The position numbers and the translations under genes are program-made. Positions 42,386-51,455 of a stretch of DNA of 63,461 nt are shown piece after piece (the stretch's first letter is position 1; each line of letters starts with the position of its first letter). The notes under the pieces are model-generated. The model saw nothing but the letters and a program-made list of their open reading frames with translations, ran no database searches and was not told where the DNA came from. The stretch covers positions 1-63,461 of the forward strand of contig JAQVHV010000002.1 in the NCBI GenBank assembly GCA_028696055.1, given 5' to 3'. The stretch is from Sulfurovum sp. (lineage in GTDB: Bacteria; Campylobacterota; Campylobacteria; Campylobacterales; Sulfurovaceae).

Positions 42386-42474
42386 AGATCTCATCTCTCT
42401 CCACACCTTCCGCGGGGTGGGAGAGATACTCTTAGTGTGTATGGGATCCGGATTTGAATCCCACGCATAGCACA

Positions 42475-43122
42475 TTATAGCAGCTTATCATCATACAGGA
42501 TCATAAGTTCATCATAGAGATAACTCTTTTCGAGTTTCTTCGTATGTGCTTCATAGATAATGCTCTGTGCACTATCAAGTTTTTCTCTATTGCCTTTTAC
42601 TTTTGAGACAATGTTGTGAATGTATTCTCCTGCCAGTTCTTCAGGGTCAGTGTTTTTTACCAACTGATCCAACTGGGGCATCCCGCCTTTGGGAAGCGGC
42701 AGGTCGCAATAGTAGTCACCCAGACGATTGATCCCCCAGTAGACCAGTCCCAGTGTCAGATAAAAGTTGAGTGACTGTGGTACACAAGTGATACGAAAAC
42801 GGCGTACACACTTTTCTTCTGCAATCTGAAAAACACGTTCAAAGAGCTGACTGGCATATCCCTTTCTTCTGAATTGCAGTGGCGTAAAAATGTTGTGGAT
42901 TGTAATGTACTCATTATAACGGTCAATTTTGTAGAAGATGTAGCAGAGGTGCTCTTTTTTTTCATTGGAAAGCGTGATACATCCGTGTACCTTCCAGCTG
43001 AAGTGTCTATCCCACCAGTGCAATGCCAGGTTGGCAAATCCAAAACTTTTTTTGTCTTTGATCTGTGCGATAGAGTCGATATAGTCATTTCTATTGAGAT
43101 GTTCAAGGTGAAATTTTTGCAA
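42475..43122 (-). CDS. GNAT-like acetyltransferase domain protein
   Basis: IHNIFTPLQFRRKGYASQLFERVFQIAEEKCVRRFRI. Confidence 0.65.
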   Translation of the reverse strand: MQKFHLEHLNRNDYIDSIAQIKDKKSFGFANLALHWWDRHFSWKVHGCITLSNEKKEHLCYIFYKIDRYNEYITIHNIFTPLQFRRKGYASQLFERVFQIAEEKCVRRFRITCVPQSLNFYLTLGLVYWGINRLGDYYCDLPLPKGGMPQLDQLVKNTDPEELAGEYIHNIVSKVKGNREKLDSAQSIIYEAHTKKLEKSYLYDELMILYDDKLL

Positions 43123-43373
43123 CGGTTATCCTTTTTTCTATAGATGAAAAAGGAAGGCGTGAAGTACCTGATGCAAAAATAGAGTAATACTACACTCTAC
43201 CATTTAATTCTACGGGCGAAAGAGAGAGAGTGATCGATTTTTAAACAAATGTTGTCTTTGGTTTCCCCGCGCATCAAAATAGTGTTGTTTTGAGTTTTTT
43301 CGGACACTCTGTAGCTCGAAGATGAGGGAAACATACAAATTCACCTTCCACTATGCTACGAATACGACAAAAA

Positions 43374-43387
43374 CGACATTTTTGTCG
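43374..43387. promoter_or_regulatory. Perfect palindrome CGACA-TTTT-TGTCG
   Basis: 16 bp upstream of the sigma-54 -24 GG at 43403; same motif as nifB upstream. Confidence 0.5.
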
Positions 43388-43400
43388 TTTTTTGGATTTA

Positions 43401-43418
43401 TTGGTATGAAAATTGCAT
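43401..43418 (+). promoter_or_regulatory. Sigma-54 promoter TTGGTATGAAAATTGCAT
   Basis: GG-N10-GC upstream of the 52-aa ORF. Confidence 0.75.
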
Positions 43419-43491
43419 ATTTTGGCTTGTTTTTTGGGAACGGAAGTTGTATGGGTGTTAGATGTAAACATATTTAACCAAAGGAGACAAG

Positions 43492-43650
43492 ATGCATGAC
43501 TGTAACATTATCGAATTGGAAGATTTCGGATTTAACCACTATATCCATCATCTGGATGAGTTGGAAGGTGACGGTTTCGGATATAAAAATGAGCTGGACT
43601 TTATCTACGATCTGACAGATGACACTGCGGAAACAGAGTGGGAGGAGTAG
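43492..43650 (+). CDS. Unlisted 52-aa acidic protein
   Basis: RBS aaggagac then MHDCNIIELEDFGFNHYIHHLDELEGDGFGYKNELDFIYDLTDDTAETEWEE-stop; below the ORF track cutoff. Confidence 0.65.
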   Translation: MHDCNIIELEDFGFNHYIHHLDELEGDGFGYKNELDFIYDLTDDTAETEWEE

Positions 43651-43805
43651 AGGTTTTTGTTTAGTAAGTATATAAAAAAGCTGCAGAGCAGGGAGCTGTG
43701 AAGAAGCGTAAGTGATCTCGCGACATGGCACGATAAGGCTTTGCAGTACGTACGAAATTCATCTTTTCAAAGAGGGCAGGCACATTTTTTGAAAAGAGGA
43801 TATTT

Positions 43806-43823
43806 CTGGCACATAAATTGCAT
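43806..43823 (+). promoter_or_regulatory. Sigma-54 promoter CTGGCACATAAATTGCAT (nifE)
   Basis: Consensus TGGCAC-N5-TTGCA; supports the nifE start at 43858. Confidence 0.85.
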
Positions 43824-43857
43824 GAGAGAGTCATATACCTGGATAAAGGAGTACTTT

Positions 43858-45234
43858 ATGGTCAACAGAGCCAAAATCAAAGAGCTGCTCAATGAGAGTG
43901 CCTGCTCTCACAGCAAAGATAAAAAACCCGGAGAGGGGTGCGATAAGCCAAAACCGGGACTTACCGCAGGAGGGTGTGCGTTTGACGGTGCGCAGATCTC
44001 GCTTTTTCCCTATGCCGATGCGGTCCATCTGGTCCATGGCCCGCAAACCTGTCTTGGGGCATCCTGGGAGACAAGAGAGACACTGAGTTCCTATGAAGGA
44101 CGCGACCATACGGTCATGGGATTCACCACGGGTATCAGAACCAATGATGTGATCTTCGGCGGGGACAAGAGGCTGGAAGCGTCGATAGACTTCATTATGA
44201 AGGAGTATGCGCCTGAAGCGATCTTTGTCTACTCGACCTGTGTCACGGCAATGGTGGGGGATGATATCGATATGACCTGCAAGCGGGGAAGCGAGAAACA
44301 CGGAGTACCGGTGGTACCTGTACATGCTCCCGGGTTTGTCGGCGGGAAGAACCTGGGGTCACGGCTTGCGGGTGAAGCAGTGCTGGAGCATCTGATCGGT
44401 ACCAAAGAGCCGGAGTTTACCACCCCTTATGATATCAACCTGATCGGAGACTATAACGTCACGGGAGATATGTGGCAGTATCTGCCTCTGTTTGAGAAGA
44501 TCGGGATACGTGTGCTCAGTTCACTCAGCGGCGACGGAAGGGTAGGAAGCATCAGGACGGCACACCGTGCCAGGCTCAATGTGATCGTCTGTGCAAAATC
44601 CCTGATCACCCTGTGCCGAAAGATGAAAGAGCAGTACGGTATCCCTTGGATCTCTGTCTCTTTTTACGGAAAACGCGATACCGCCTTTGCGATCCGCGAG
44701 ATCGTCAGGGCTTTGGGAGACGAGAAGCTGATCGCCAAAGCCGAAGAGGTTTTGACGGAGGAAGAGGAGAAGCTTGAAGCACGATTGAAACCCTACAGGG
44801 AGATGTTCGCGGGCAAAAAAGCCGTACTCAATACCGGGGGGAACAAGTCATGGTCCATCGCTTCAGGGCTGCAGGACCTGGGTATCGAGGTCGTGGCAAC
44901 TTCTATCAGAAAATCCACGGAGGATGATATCGAAAAAGCCAAAGCGTATCTGGGGCCCAATGGGGTTTTGATGAAAGCACCCGCAGCAGAGCAGGCCAAA
45001 GTGATCGATGAGAAAGGCGCGGACATCTTGCTTGCCGGAGGCAGAAGCCTCTATACGGCGATCAAAAAGAAGATCTCTTTTATCGATGTCAACCAGGAGA
45101 AGAAGGTAAGCTACGGGGGATTTGAAGGGCTGCTCAATCTGGCTGAAGACCTCAGGCATGCTTTTCTCAGCCCTGTCTTTGCCAATGTGAGCGAAAAAGC
45201 GCCCTGGGAAACTGTATCGATGGAGGCAGAGTAA
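43858..45234 (+). CDS. nifE: Nitrogenase cofactor scaffold NifE
   Basis: GGCAFDGAQISLFPYADAVHLVHGPQTCLGASWETRETLSSYEG; start after the sigma-54 promoter. Confidence 0.95.
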   Translation: MVNRAKIKELLNESACSHSKDKKPGEGCDKPKPGLTAGGCAFDGAQISLFPYADAVHLVHGPQTCLGASWETRETLSSYEGRDHTVMGFTTGIRTNDVIFGGDKRLEASIDFIMKEYAPEAIFVYSTCVTAMVGDDIDMTCKRGSEKHGVPVVPVHAPGFVGGKNLGSRLAGEAVLEHLIGTKEPEFTTPYDINLIGDYNVTGDMWQYLPLFEKIGIRVLSSLSGDGRVGSIRTAHRARLNVIVCAKSLITLCRKMKEQYGIPWISVSFYGKRDTAFAIREIVRALGDEKLIAKAEEVLTEEEEKLEARLKPYREMFAGKKAVLNTGGNKSWSIASGLQDLGIEVVATSIRKSTEDDIEKAKAYLGPNGVLMKAPAAEQAKVIDEKGADILLAGGRSLYTAIKKKISFIDVNQEKKVSYGGFEGLLNLAEDLRHAFLSPVFANVSEKAPWETVSMEAE

Positions 45235-46547
45235 TGGAATGTAATGAAGTGATCGCACTGAGCAGGCATGAACACAAACCCCTGCAGGTCAACCCTATCA
45301 AACACTCCCAGCCTATGGGCGCGGCACTGGCATTTTGCGGCATCCGCAACTGTCTGCCCCTGATGCATGCTGCGCAAGGGTGCGCCTCCTACACGAAAGT
45401 GTTTTTTACAAGACATTTCAATGAACCGATACCGCTCTACAGCACCTCGGTCTCTGATATCACGGCGGTACTGGACGGAGGGGATTATTCCATCCTGTTG
45501 TCCATAGAAAACATCACCCAAAAAAACAAATTTGTCCCGGAACTCATAGGGCTGCATACCACAGGACTGACCGAAACGAAAGGGGATGATGTCCGAGGTG
45601 CGGGTATGCATATAGAGTTACCTTACTGCTATGTCAACACCCCTGATTTTGAGGGTGGTATGGAGAGCGGATGGGCATTGACGGCCAAAGCGCTGATCGA
45701 TCAGCATACAAAGCCGCAGAGCCATATCCGGCCAAACAAAATACTGCTGCTGCCGCATGTAAGCATGCAGCCTCTGGAGGTGGAGAAGCTCAAGGAACTG
45801 TGTGAGAGTTTCGGGTTTGAGACCTATGCCCTGCCTGATCTTTCTACCTCTATGGACGGTTTTTTCGGTGAGCAGCAGGGCAAGCTGGCACAGGGAGGTA
45901 TCGGCATTGATGAGATCGAAGTCCTGGGGAACTGTGGTTCGGTCATCTCTGTCGGCAGTTCGATGAGGATCGCCGCGGAGGCACTGCTGGCAAAGAACCC
46001 CCGCATCAGTCATCTGCATTTTGACCACCTTATGGGGCAGAAGATGAGCGACAATTTTGTAGGAGCATTGATGCAGAAGAGGCAGATAGCACCTTCCCCT
46101 TCGGTAAAAAGATGGAGGGGGCGTCTGCAGGATGCGATGCTCGATACCCATTTTCTGATAGGCTTGTCACGTTTTGTCATCACCGGTGAACCTGATATGT
46201 GTGTGGGTATCGCCGAACTACTGCAGAGTGTCGGTGGAACGATAGCGGCCGTGGTATCGACGGTTTACAGCCCTGTACTTGAAAAAATCGAGGCGGAAAG
46301 GGTATTTGTCGGAGATCTTGAAGATGCAAAAATCTACTTCAAAGATGCGGACCTGGTCATCAGCAATTTCCATGCGGAACGAATCTTGCATAGCAACGGA
46401 GAGTACCGTGCCGGGCTGCTGCTGAGAGGGTTTCCAAACTATGAAGAGCTCGGAAACCAGCTCAGGAGCGATCAGCTTTATGAGGGAAGTACCTGCTTCC
46501 TTTTTGAAGTAGCAAATAAATTAAGAGAGGTGAAACATCATGGGTGA
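45234..46547 (+). CDS. nifN: Nitrogenase cofactor scaffold NifN
   Basis: NPIKHSQPMGAALAFCGIRNCLPLMHAAQGCASYTKVFFTRHFNEPIPL. Confidence 0.95.
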   Translation: MECNEVIALSRHEHKPLQVNPIKHSQPMGAALAFCGIRNCLPLMHAAQGCASYTKVFFTRHFNEPIPLYSTSVSDITAVLDGGDYSILLSIENITQKNKFVPELIGLHTTGLTETKGDDVRGAGMHIELPYCYVNTPDFEGGMESGWALTAKALIDQHTKPQSHIRPNKILLLPHVSMQPLEVEKLKELCESFGFETYALPDLSTSMDGFFGEQQGKLAQGGIGIDEIEVLGNCGSVISVGSSMRIAAEALLAKNPRISHLHFDHLMGQKMSDNFVGALMQKRQIAPSPSVKRWRGRLQDAMLDTHFLIGLSRFVITGEPDMCVGIAELLQSVGGTIAAVVSTVYSPVLEKIEAERVFVGDLEDAKIYFKDADLVISNFHAERILHSNGEYRAGLLLRGFPNYEELGNQLRSDQLYEGSTCFLFEVANKLREVKHHG

Positions 46548-46995
46548 GTCAACGAAGATAACGGTAGAGCGTACGGATAAACCGGAAAATGGCATCAAAG
46601 TTGCATTTGCAAGCAGGGATATGGAGACGATCAATGCACATTTTGGCGGTACGAAGGAGTTTGTGGTCTATCACGTTTCCAAAGAGGGATTTTTCCTGGA
46701 TGGTGTTATCCGGACTGATACTTCAGAAATGACAGGGGATGACAAGACCGACTTTAAGGTCAGGGCACTTGAGGGTATCAACATCGTCTACTGCGAATCG
46801 ATCGGCGGCACTGCCGCAGCAAAAGTGATCCGTGCAGGGATGAACCCGATGAAAGTACAGGAACCGAGATCGATCGAAGAGGTACTCAAGGAGCTTGTAG
46901 CGATGATCAACGGCAATCCTCCACCATGGATCAGGAAAATCATGAATGTCGAAACAGTCGAAGACCCGAGACTGGCACGCTGGGCAGATGAATAA
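46540..46995 (+). CDS. nifX: NifX
   Basis: IKVAFASRDMETINAHFGGTKEFVVYHVSKEGF, follows nifEN. Confidence 0.9.
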   Translation: MGESTKITVERTDKPENGIKVAFASRDMETINAHFGGTKEFVVYHVSKEGFFLDGVIRTDTSEMTGDDKTDFKVRALEGINIVYCESIGGTAAAKVIRAGMNPMKVQEPRSIEEVLKELVAMINGNPPPWIRKIMNVETVEDPRLARWADE

Positions 46996-46996
46996 C

Positions 46997-47082
46997 TGTA
47001 GGTCAGGGTGTCCCCACCCCGACAAAAATGTACAGTGGTAAAAAATCATAAAAATGTCGGGGTAAGGATACCCCGACCTACG
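46997..47082. repeat. REPIN-like palindromic repeat, copy 4
   Basis: tgtaggtcagggtgtccccaccccgac ... gtcggggtaaggataccccgacctacg. Confidence 0.8.
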
Positions 47083-47117
47083 AATAAATAATTGCAAGAG
47101 AAGTATAAGGATAAAAA

Positions 47118-47570
47118 ATGGTTGATACAGCACTGGAGCACAATGCATTTACCGAAGAGCTGATCCGTCAGCTCAGAGCTGCCGATCAGTTCGGAAACTG
47201 GTCCAAGATGAGTGATGAGGAACTTTTGAGGGCGAAATATGTAAAGACAAAAGAGGATCTCAAAAAAATCCCTATTATCGCAGATATCGATGAGATGCTT
47301 ATCGGGGAGATCAAGATGATCTATAAGGCCATTGCGCTTCAGTTTGAGAGAAAAACCGGTGTGATGTGCAATGTGGTGATGGAGATGAGCCATGAAGGGT
47401 TTGGCAGATGTATCGTGATCGCCGGCAGGATCGTATTGGTAGACAAATACTTCAAAGATGCACATCGATTCGGTTACAGAACCCTTGAAAAGCTTTATGA
47501 AGATGGTCAAACACATCTGGATAAGGCATTGGGGACCTATCAGCAATATAAACCGTGTATCAGTAGGTAG
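47118..47570 (+). CDS. NifX-associated protein (DUF269)
   Basis: FTEELIRQLRAADQFGNWSKMSDEELL, position after nifX. Confidence 0.85.
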   Translation: MVDTALEHNAFTEELIRQLRAADQFGNWSKMSDEELLRAKYVKTKEDLKKIPIIADIDEMLIGEIKMIYKAIALQFERKTGVMCNVVMEMSHEGFGRCIVIAGRIVLVDKYFKDAHRFGYRTLEKLYEDGQTHLDKALGTYQQYKPCISR

Positions 47571-47625
47571 TAAGTAGTAAGTAGCAGGTAGTAGATAGCA
47601 GGTAGTAAGTAGCAGGTGCTGGTAG
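47562..47625. repeat. TAGTAAG/TAGCAGG heptad-like tandem repeat tract
   Basis: agtaggtagtaagtagtaagtagcaggtagtagatagcaggtagtaagtagcaggt. Confidence 0.7.
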
Positions 47626-47649
47626 GCTCAGTTGAGCGACTGTTTCTTG

Positions 47650-47671
47650 TTCCCAACGTCCTCGTTGGGAA
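47650..47671. repeat. Perfect hairpin TTCCCAACG-TCCT-CGTTGGGAA
   Basis: 9-bp stem upstream of nifF. Confidence 0.65.
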
Positions 47672-47703
47672 TGCATATAGACACAATATTTAGGAGGAAT
47701 TTT

Positions 47704-48222
47704 ATGGCAAACGTGGGAATATTTGTAGGAAGCAGCAGCGGTGTGACCCAGGCAGCGGCAGAACAGCTCGAAGCACTTTTTGAGGAAGCCGAACTGATCA
47801 ATATGGAAGAGGATTATGATGATCTTGAGCAATTTGATGCGTTTGATATACTGCTGATCGGTTCATCGACCTGGGGACAGGGGGATCCGCAGCGTGACTG
47901 GGTGGACCCTCTCTATGCGTTGGAAAATGAAGCACCTGACTTCAGCGCTAAAAAGGTTGCTTTCTTTGGAGCGGGTGACCAGGATACCCATGGAGAAGAG
48001 TTTATCAGTGCCCTGGGAAAAATGAAGGATATCTTCAGCAGGCTCGGTGCCGATACGGAGTATGGATACTGGCCTGCCGAGGGGTATACCTATAAATACT
48101 CACGGGCTGAAAAGGATGGAAGGTTCTGCGGTCTGGCGATCGATGATGTCAACCAGGCAGAGCTTACCGAAGAGAGAATTAACAGATGGGCCGAACAGCT
48201 GAAATACGAAATGGGTCTCTAA
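47704..48222 (+). CDS. nifF: Flavodoxin NifF
   Basis: MANVGIFVGSSSGVTQAAAEQLEALF, LLIGSSTWGQGDPQRDW. Confidence 0.9.
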   Translation: MANVGIFVGSSSGVTQAAAEQLEALFEEAELINMEEDYDDLEQFDAFDILLIGSSTWGQGDPQRDWVDPLYALENEAPDFSAKKVAFFGAGDQDTHGEEFISALGKMKDIFSRLGADTEYGYWPAEGYTYKYSRAEKDGRFCGLAIDDVNQAELTEERINRWAEQLKYEMGL

Positions 48223-48224
48223 CA

Positions 48225-48234
48225 ACAAATTTGT
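48225..48234. promoter_or_regulatory. ACA-AATT-TGT box upstream of nifW
   Basis: 44 bp upstream of the GG at 48278. Confidence 0.4.
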
Positions 48235-48275
48235 CGGAGTTTGTCACCGATAGTACAGGTTCCGTTTGGTTAGCC

Positions 48276-48293
48276 ATGGAGTAAAAAATGCAT
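48276..48293 (+). promoter_or_regulatory. Sigma-54 promoter ATGGAGTAAAAAATGCAT (nifW)
   Basis: GG-N10-GC; overlaps the ORF-track ATG at 48288, favouring a start at 48312/48315. Confidence 0.55.
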
Positions 48294-48314
48294 AGTTTGT
48301 CGAAAGGATTTATG

Positions 48315-48692
48315 ATGGGTAGGTTAAAAGAGTTTCAGACGCTGACCGATGCTGAAGATTATTTTGATTTTTTTGATCTTGAGTATGATGAGAGATTGGT
48401 CTACGTCAAACGTTTTCATATCATGAAAAAATATGGTGAAATGATAGAAAAGGCAAAAGGGCATGATCTGGGCAGTGAGGAGAAGTTGTTGGCGTATTAC
48501 AAATTTGCGCTGATCACTGTCTACAAGAATTTTGAGAACGGCTATGCACCGTCTGCCGCCGAGGTATGGGATACATTCGGAAAACCGAGTGCATGCAGTA
48601 CCTGTTCGACATCAGCCACATGTAATGAAATAGAGGAGGTAAGCCATGGCGTACACGCATGCACAAGCCAAACAGATCTCCGCTTCGACTAA
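48315..48692 (+). CDS. nifW: Nitrogenase stabilizing/protective protein NifW
   Basis: LKEFQTLTDAEDYFDFFDLEYDERLVYVKRFHIMKKYGEMIEKA. Confidence 0.85.
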   Translation: MGRLKEFQTLTDAEDYFDFFDLEYDERLVYVKRFHIMKKYGEMIEKAKGHDLGSEEKLLAYYKFALITVYKNFENGYAPSAAEVWDTFGKPSACSTCSTSATCNEIEEVSHGVHACTSQTDLRFD

Positions 48693-49044
48693 AGATGAGA
48701 TACTCCCGGTCTTTCATATCGGGCAGAGAGTACGCATCACGAAACCGATAAGAAATGACGGCTCCAACCCTTTTCATGCTCCCGATGCGATATTGGTCCA
48801 GCCCGGCGCGGAAGGATATGTCACGCATATAGGGGACTGGCTGCAGGTGATACGTATCTATGAAGTGCACTTTATCGAGGAGGGGTCTACCTACGGGTGC
48901 CGTGAAGCAGAACTGTTAGCCATCGATGATCTGGACGGATATGATGAAGTAGAGGAAGAACTCAGGTGGCTGAGAGAACACCGTGCGAAAAAAGCCGCCC
49001 AGAAAGCAGCAGGGCAATCTCAAAATAAAGGAAGCGATGACTGA
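48646..49044 (+). CDS. nifZ: NifZ
   Basis: VFHIGQRVRITKPIRNDGSNP...VQPGAEGYVTHIGDWLQVIRIYEVHFIEEG. Confidence 0.85.
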   Translation: MAYTHAQAKQISASTKDEILPVFHIGQRVRITKPIRNDGSNPFHAPDAILVQPGAEGYVTHIGDWLQVIRIYEVHFIEEGSTYGCREAELLAIDDLDGYDEVEEELRWLREHRAKKAAQKAAGQSQNKGSDD

Positions 49045-49117
49045 GTTTTGTGTATTGGCAAGGAGTTTTGTATCTGAAGCAGGTGCAAACCCCATCTATT
49101 TTAAAAGGAGAGAATCA

Positions 49118-49408
49118 ATGACAACAAGAGTGGAGATCATGAATGATTTTTTGGCGATCAATGTGACACCTGGGAAAACGATCCAGGACATTGTGGAGGC
49201 ATCAGGTTCTGCATTGCCGTTTGGGTGCAGAGACGGTGAGTGCGGTACCTGTGTGGTACTGATCGAATCGGGGATGGAGTATCTCAGTGATATGACCGAA
49301 AAGGAAAAAGCAGTGATGCAAACGATCGGTGAAAGCAGCCCCAAAGCACGTCTTGCCTGCCAGATGAAGATCACCAGGCCAAGCGGGCTTGTACGTATCA
49401 AATACTAA
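49118..49408 (+). CDS. 2Fe-2S ferredoxin (Shethna FeSII-like)
   Basis: LPFGCRDGECGTCVVLIESG; start at 49118. Confidence 0.88.
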   Translation: MTTRVEIMNDFLAINVTPGKTIQDIVEASGSALPFGCRDGECGTCVVLIESGMEYLSDMTEKEKAVMQTIGESSPKARLACQMKITRPSGLVRIKY

Positions 49409-49437
49409 TCTTTCTCCGGGATTTTCCGGAGAGAAGC
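49409..49437 (+). terminator. Hairpin TCTCCGG-gatttt-CCGGAGA
   Basis: 7-bp stem immediately after the ferredoxin stop. Confidence 0.5.
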
Positions 49438-49581
49438 AGTCATTTTTAAAGAGATTTTTATGATCTTTTTCACGATGACTCTCCTGTTCTTTAAAAAAGA
49501 TTCATTTTTGTGCACTCTGGAACAAAATATGTATAGTATTCAATGTAAAATGAGTGATATATTACATACAAGAGGATACCT

Positions 49582-50856
49582 ATGGCAGTCAAACAGGTCT
49601 TTCATCTCAAACAAAAACAGATACCGCGTCTCTCTATGCAGACATGGTTGCCTTTGCTGCAGTGTTCACTTTCGGACCTGGAAAAACATATACAGAATAT
49701 CGCCAATGAAAACCCCTGTCTGGAGGTGACTTCCGGCTTTGAGGTAGCGGAAAGTTCGTCAAGCAGTACGCATCAGGCATATCTCTCCTATCAGAACCGC
49801 GTCTCCAATGCATCAAGCGATGAGATAGAGTGGATGAGTATCTCTACCCAGTCACTCTATGAAAAACTCGATGAGCAGATCGCCGCACCGCTCTTCCCTA
49901 CACCGATCTCTCAGAAGATTGCAAAACAGATCATCTTTTATATCAGTGACGAGGGGTATTTTGAAGGAGATATTGAGGAGATCGCCGTACAGTGTAATGT
50001 ACAGGCAGCCCAGGTCGAGTCGGTCAGACAGCGTTTTGCCTATCTCCAGCCTTACGGGGTGGGGGCAAGGGACTATAAGGAGTCCTTTTTGTTCCAGCTC
50101 AACGAGTTTGACCTGGATGATGATATGAGTCTGCTGCTCAGTGCGATGATCATACGGTTCGAATCCCTGGAAAAGTTTATCAGCCATCCAAGATTTTCCG
50201 AAGCAAAAGAGGTACTAAAGCGTCTGAAAAACCCTCCGGCGATCAGATATATGGCAAGCGAACCGCCTATCCTGCCAGATCTTTTTGTCTATTTTGACGA
50301 AGATGGGCTGACGATAAAAATGAACCATGCATTCTATCCGGATCTCAAAGTGACACAGATCGACAAATATGAGAACTTTGCAAAGCAGAAGTTCAAAGAG
50401 GCAAGGGAACTGGTCAATCTTTTGGATCTGAGAAAAAGTACGCTCTATAATATTACCCTCGTACTGATAGAGAAGCAGTATCCGTTTTTTATGGGAGGAT
50501 CGTTGAAGCCTTTGAAGCTCCAGGATGTTGCCGAGGAGCTTGGATTTAATGAATCGACCATCTCCCGTGCGATAAGCGGAAAGTATCTGGAGACTGAGCA
50601 GGGTATTTTCTCTTTCAAGGAGTTCTTCTCCCATGCGATCGGCAATGTGTCCACGGCCGAGCTCAAAGCATTTATCCAAAGGTTGGTTCAGAGTGAGGAT
50701 AAAAACAAGCCTTACAGCGACAAGGCGATCCATGAGATGCTTGAGGCACGTTTCGGCATCCGGATGGTACGAAGATCTATCGCCAAGTACCGGCAGGAGC
50801 TGGATATCCCTTCCTTCAAGGAGAGGAAGTTCCTTTATCAGCTTGAGATGCTGTAA
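49582..50856 (+). CDS. rpoN: RNA polymerase sigma-54 factor RpoN
   Basis: PRLSMQTWLPLLQCSLSDLEKHIQNIANENPCLEV; HTH ELGFNESTISRAISGKYLETEQGIFSFKEFFSHAI; RpoN box VRRSIAKYRQ. Confidence 0.93.
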   Translation: MAVKQVFHLKQKQIPRLSMQTWLPLLQCSLSDLEKHIQNIANENPCLEVTSGFEVAESSSSSTHQAYLSYQNRVSNASSDEIEWMSISTQSLYEKLDEQIAAPLFPTPISQKIAKQIIFYISDEGYFEGDIEEIAVQCNVQAAQVESVRQRFAYLQPYGVGARDYKESFLFQLNEFDLDDDMSLLLSAMIIRFESLEKFISHPRFSEAKEVLKRLKNPPAIRYMASEPPILPDLFVYFDEDGLTIKMNHAFYPDLKVTQIDKYENFAKQKFKEARELVNLLDLRKSTLYNITLVLIEKQYPFFMGGSLKPLKLQDVAEELGFNESTISRAISGKYLETEQGIFSFKEFFSHAIGNVSTAELKAFIQRLVQSEDKNKPYSDKAIHEMLEARFGIRMVRRSIAKYRQELDIPSFKERKFLYQLEML

Positions 50857-50873
50857 TCGCTTTCGACTCCGGC

Positions 50874-51260
50874 TTAACTCGCCGGTGTGTCTTCAGCGGT
50901 AAAGCTCGCTGTAATACGGGAAACAGCCTTCCCGACAACGGAGTGTGAGAGCGCATCTTCGTTGGTCTCTCCTGTACGGATACGCTCTACTTCCATGACC
51001 GGTGTGACCCACATTTTCCCGGAACCTTTTTCCGAGTTTCTGGCATTGTCCCGTATCGCTTCTTTTGCAACCTCTTTGAAGTGATCATTGGATACGACAA
51101 TATCGATCCTGATATGCTCCTCTATCTCTTTCATCGTATCAATGAATTTCCCTTTTCCTTTGACCTTGCTCAACGTAACCCCTTCTATCTCTGAGGCTTT
51201 GAGGTCTTCGAGTATATCTTTGACGCATTCCGCGTTGATAATAGCAGTGATTAAATACAT
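50874..51260 (-). CDS. P-II family protein with shortened T-loop
   Basis: C-terminal SGKMWVTPVMEVERIRTGETNEDAL; T-loop region reads KVKGKGKFIDTMKEIEEHIRIDIVV. Confidence 0.8.
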   Translation of the reverse strand: MYLITAIINAECVKDILEDLKASEIEGVTLSKVKGKGKFIDTMKEIEEHIRIDIVVSNDHFKEVAKEAIRDNARNSEKGSGKMWVTPVMEVERIRTGETNEDALSHSVVGKAVSRITASFTAEDTPAS

Positions 51261-51292
51261 TTTTCTTCCTTTTGTTTGATGTATCTCTCCCT

Positions 51293-51310
51293 ATGCAAAA
51301 ACTGTTCCTG
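51293..51310 (-). promoter_or_regulatory. Sigma-54 promoter CAGGAACAGTTTTTGCAT (P-II gene)
   Basis: GG-N10-GC on the reverse strand upstream of 51260. Confidence 0.7.
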
Positions 51311-51336
51311 AAATGATATCTGGAACAAAATCCATA

Positions 51337-51374
51337 ACAATTTTGTAGCTACAGCGTCAATCAGACAATTTTGT
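51337..51374. promoter_or_regulatory. Two ACA-ATTT-TGT boxes 28 bp apart
   Basis: 51337-51346 and 51365-51374, between the P-II and nifU promoters. Confidence 0.5.
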
Positions 51375-51404
51375 ATGGATCAAAGCGGTGCAGTGAGGAT
51401 CATG

Positions 51405-51422
51405 GTAGAACAGAATTTGCAT
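51405..51422 (+). promoter_or_regulatory. Sigma-54-like site GTAGAACAGAATTTGCAT (nifU)
   Basis: AG-N10-GC, otherwise matching the local consensus. Confidence 0.5.
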
Positions 51423-51455
51423 GAGCATTACAAAATGAATATAAAGGAATCTGTC

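Noticed and set aside
42440-42475. tRNA 3'-end-like sequence gggatccggatttgaatccca after nifK
   Set aside because: Stem/loop spacing does not fit a T-arm and no D or anticodon arms could be built upstream
43681-43757. Second sigma-54 site at catggcacgataaggctttgca upstream of nifE
   Set aside because: GG to GC spacing is 14, not 10
43741-43857. N-terminal extension of NifE in the ORF track
   Set aside because: The consensus sigma-54 promoter at 43806-43823 lies inside the extension, so the start at 43858 is preferred
47562-47671. Repeat tract and hairpin considered as a CRISPR fragment
   Set aside because: Repeat units are about 7 bp without unique spacers, and no cas genes are present
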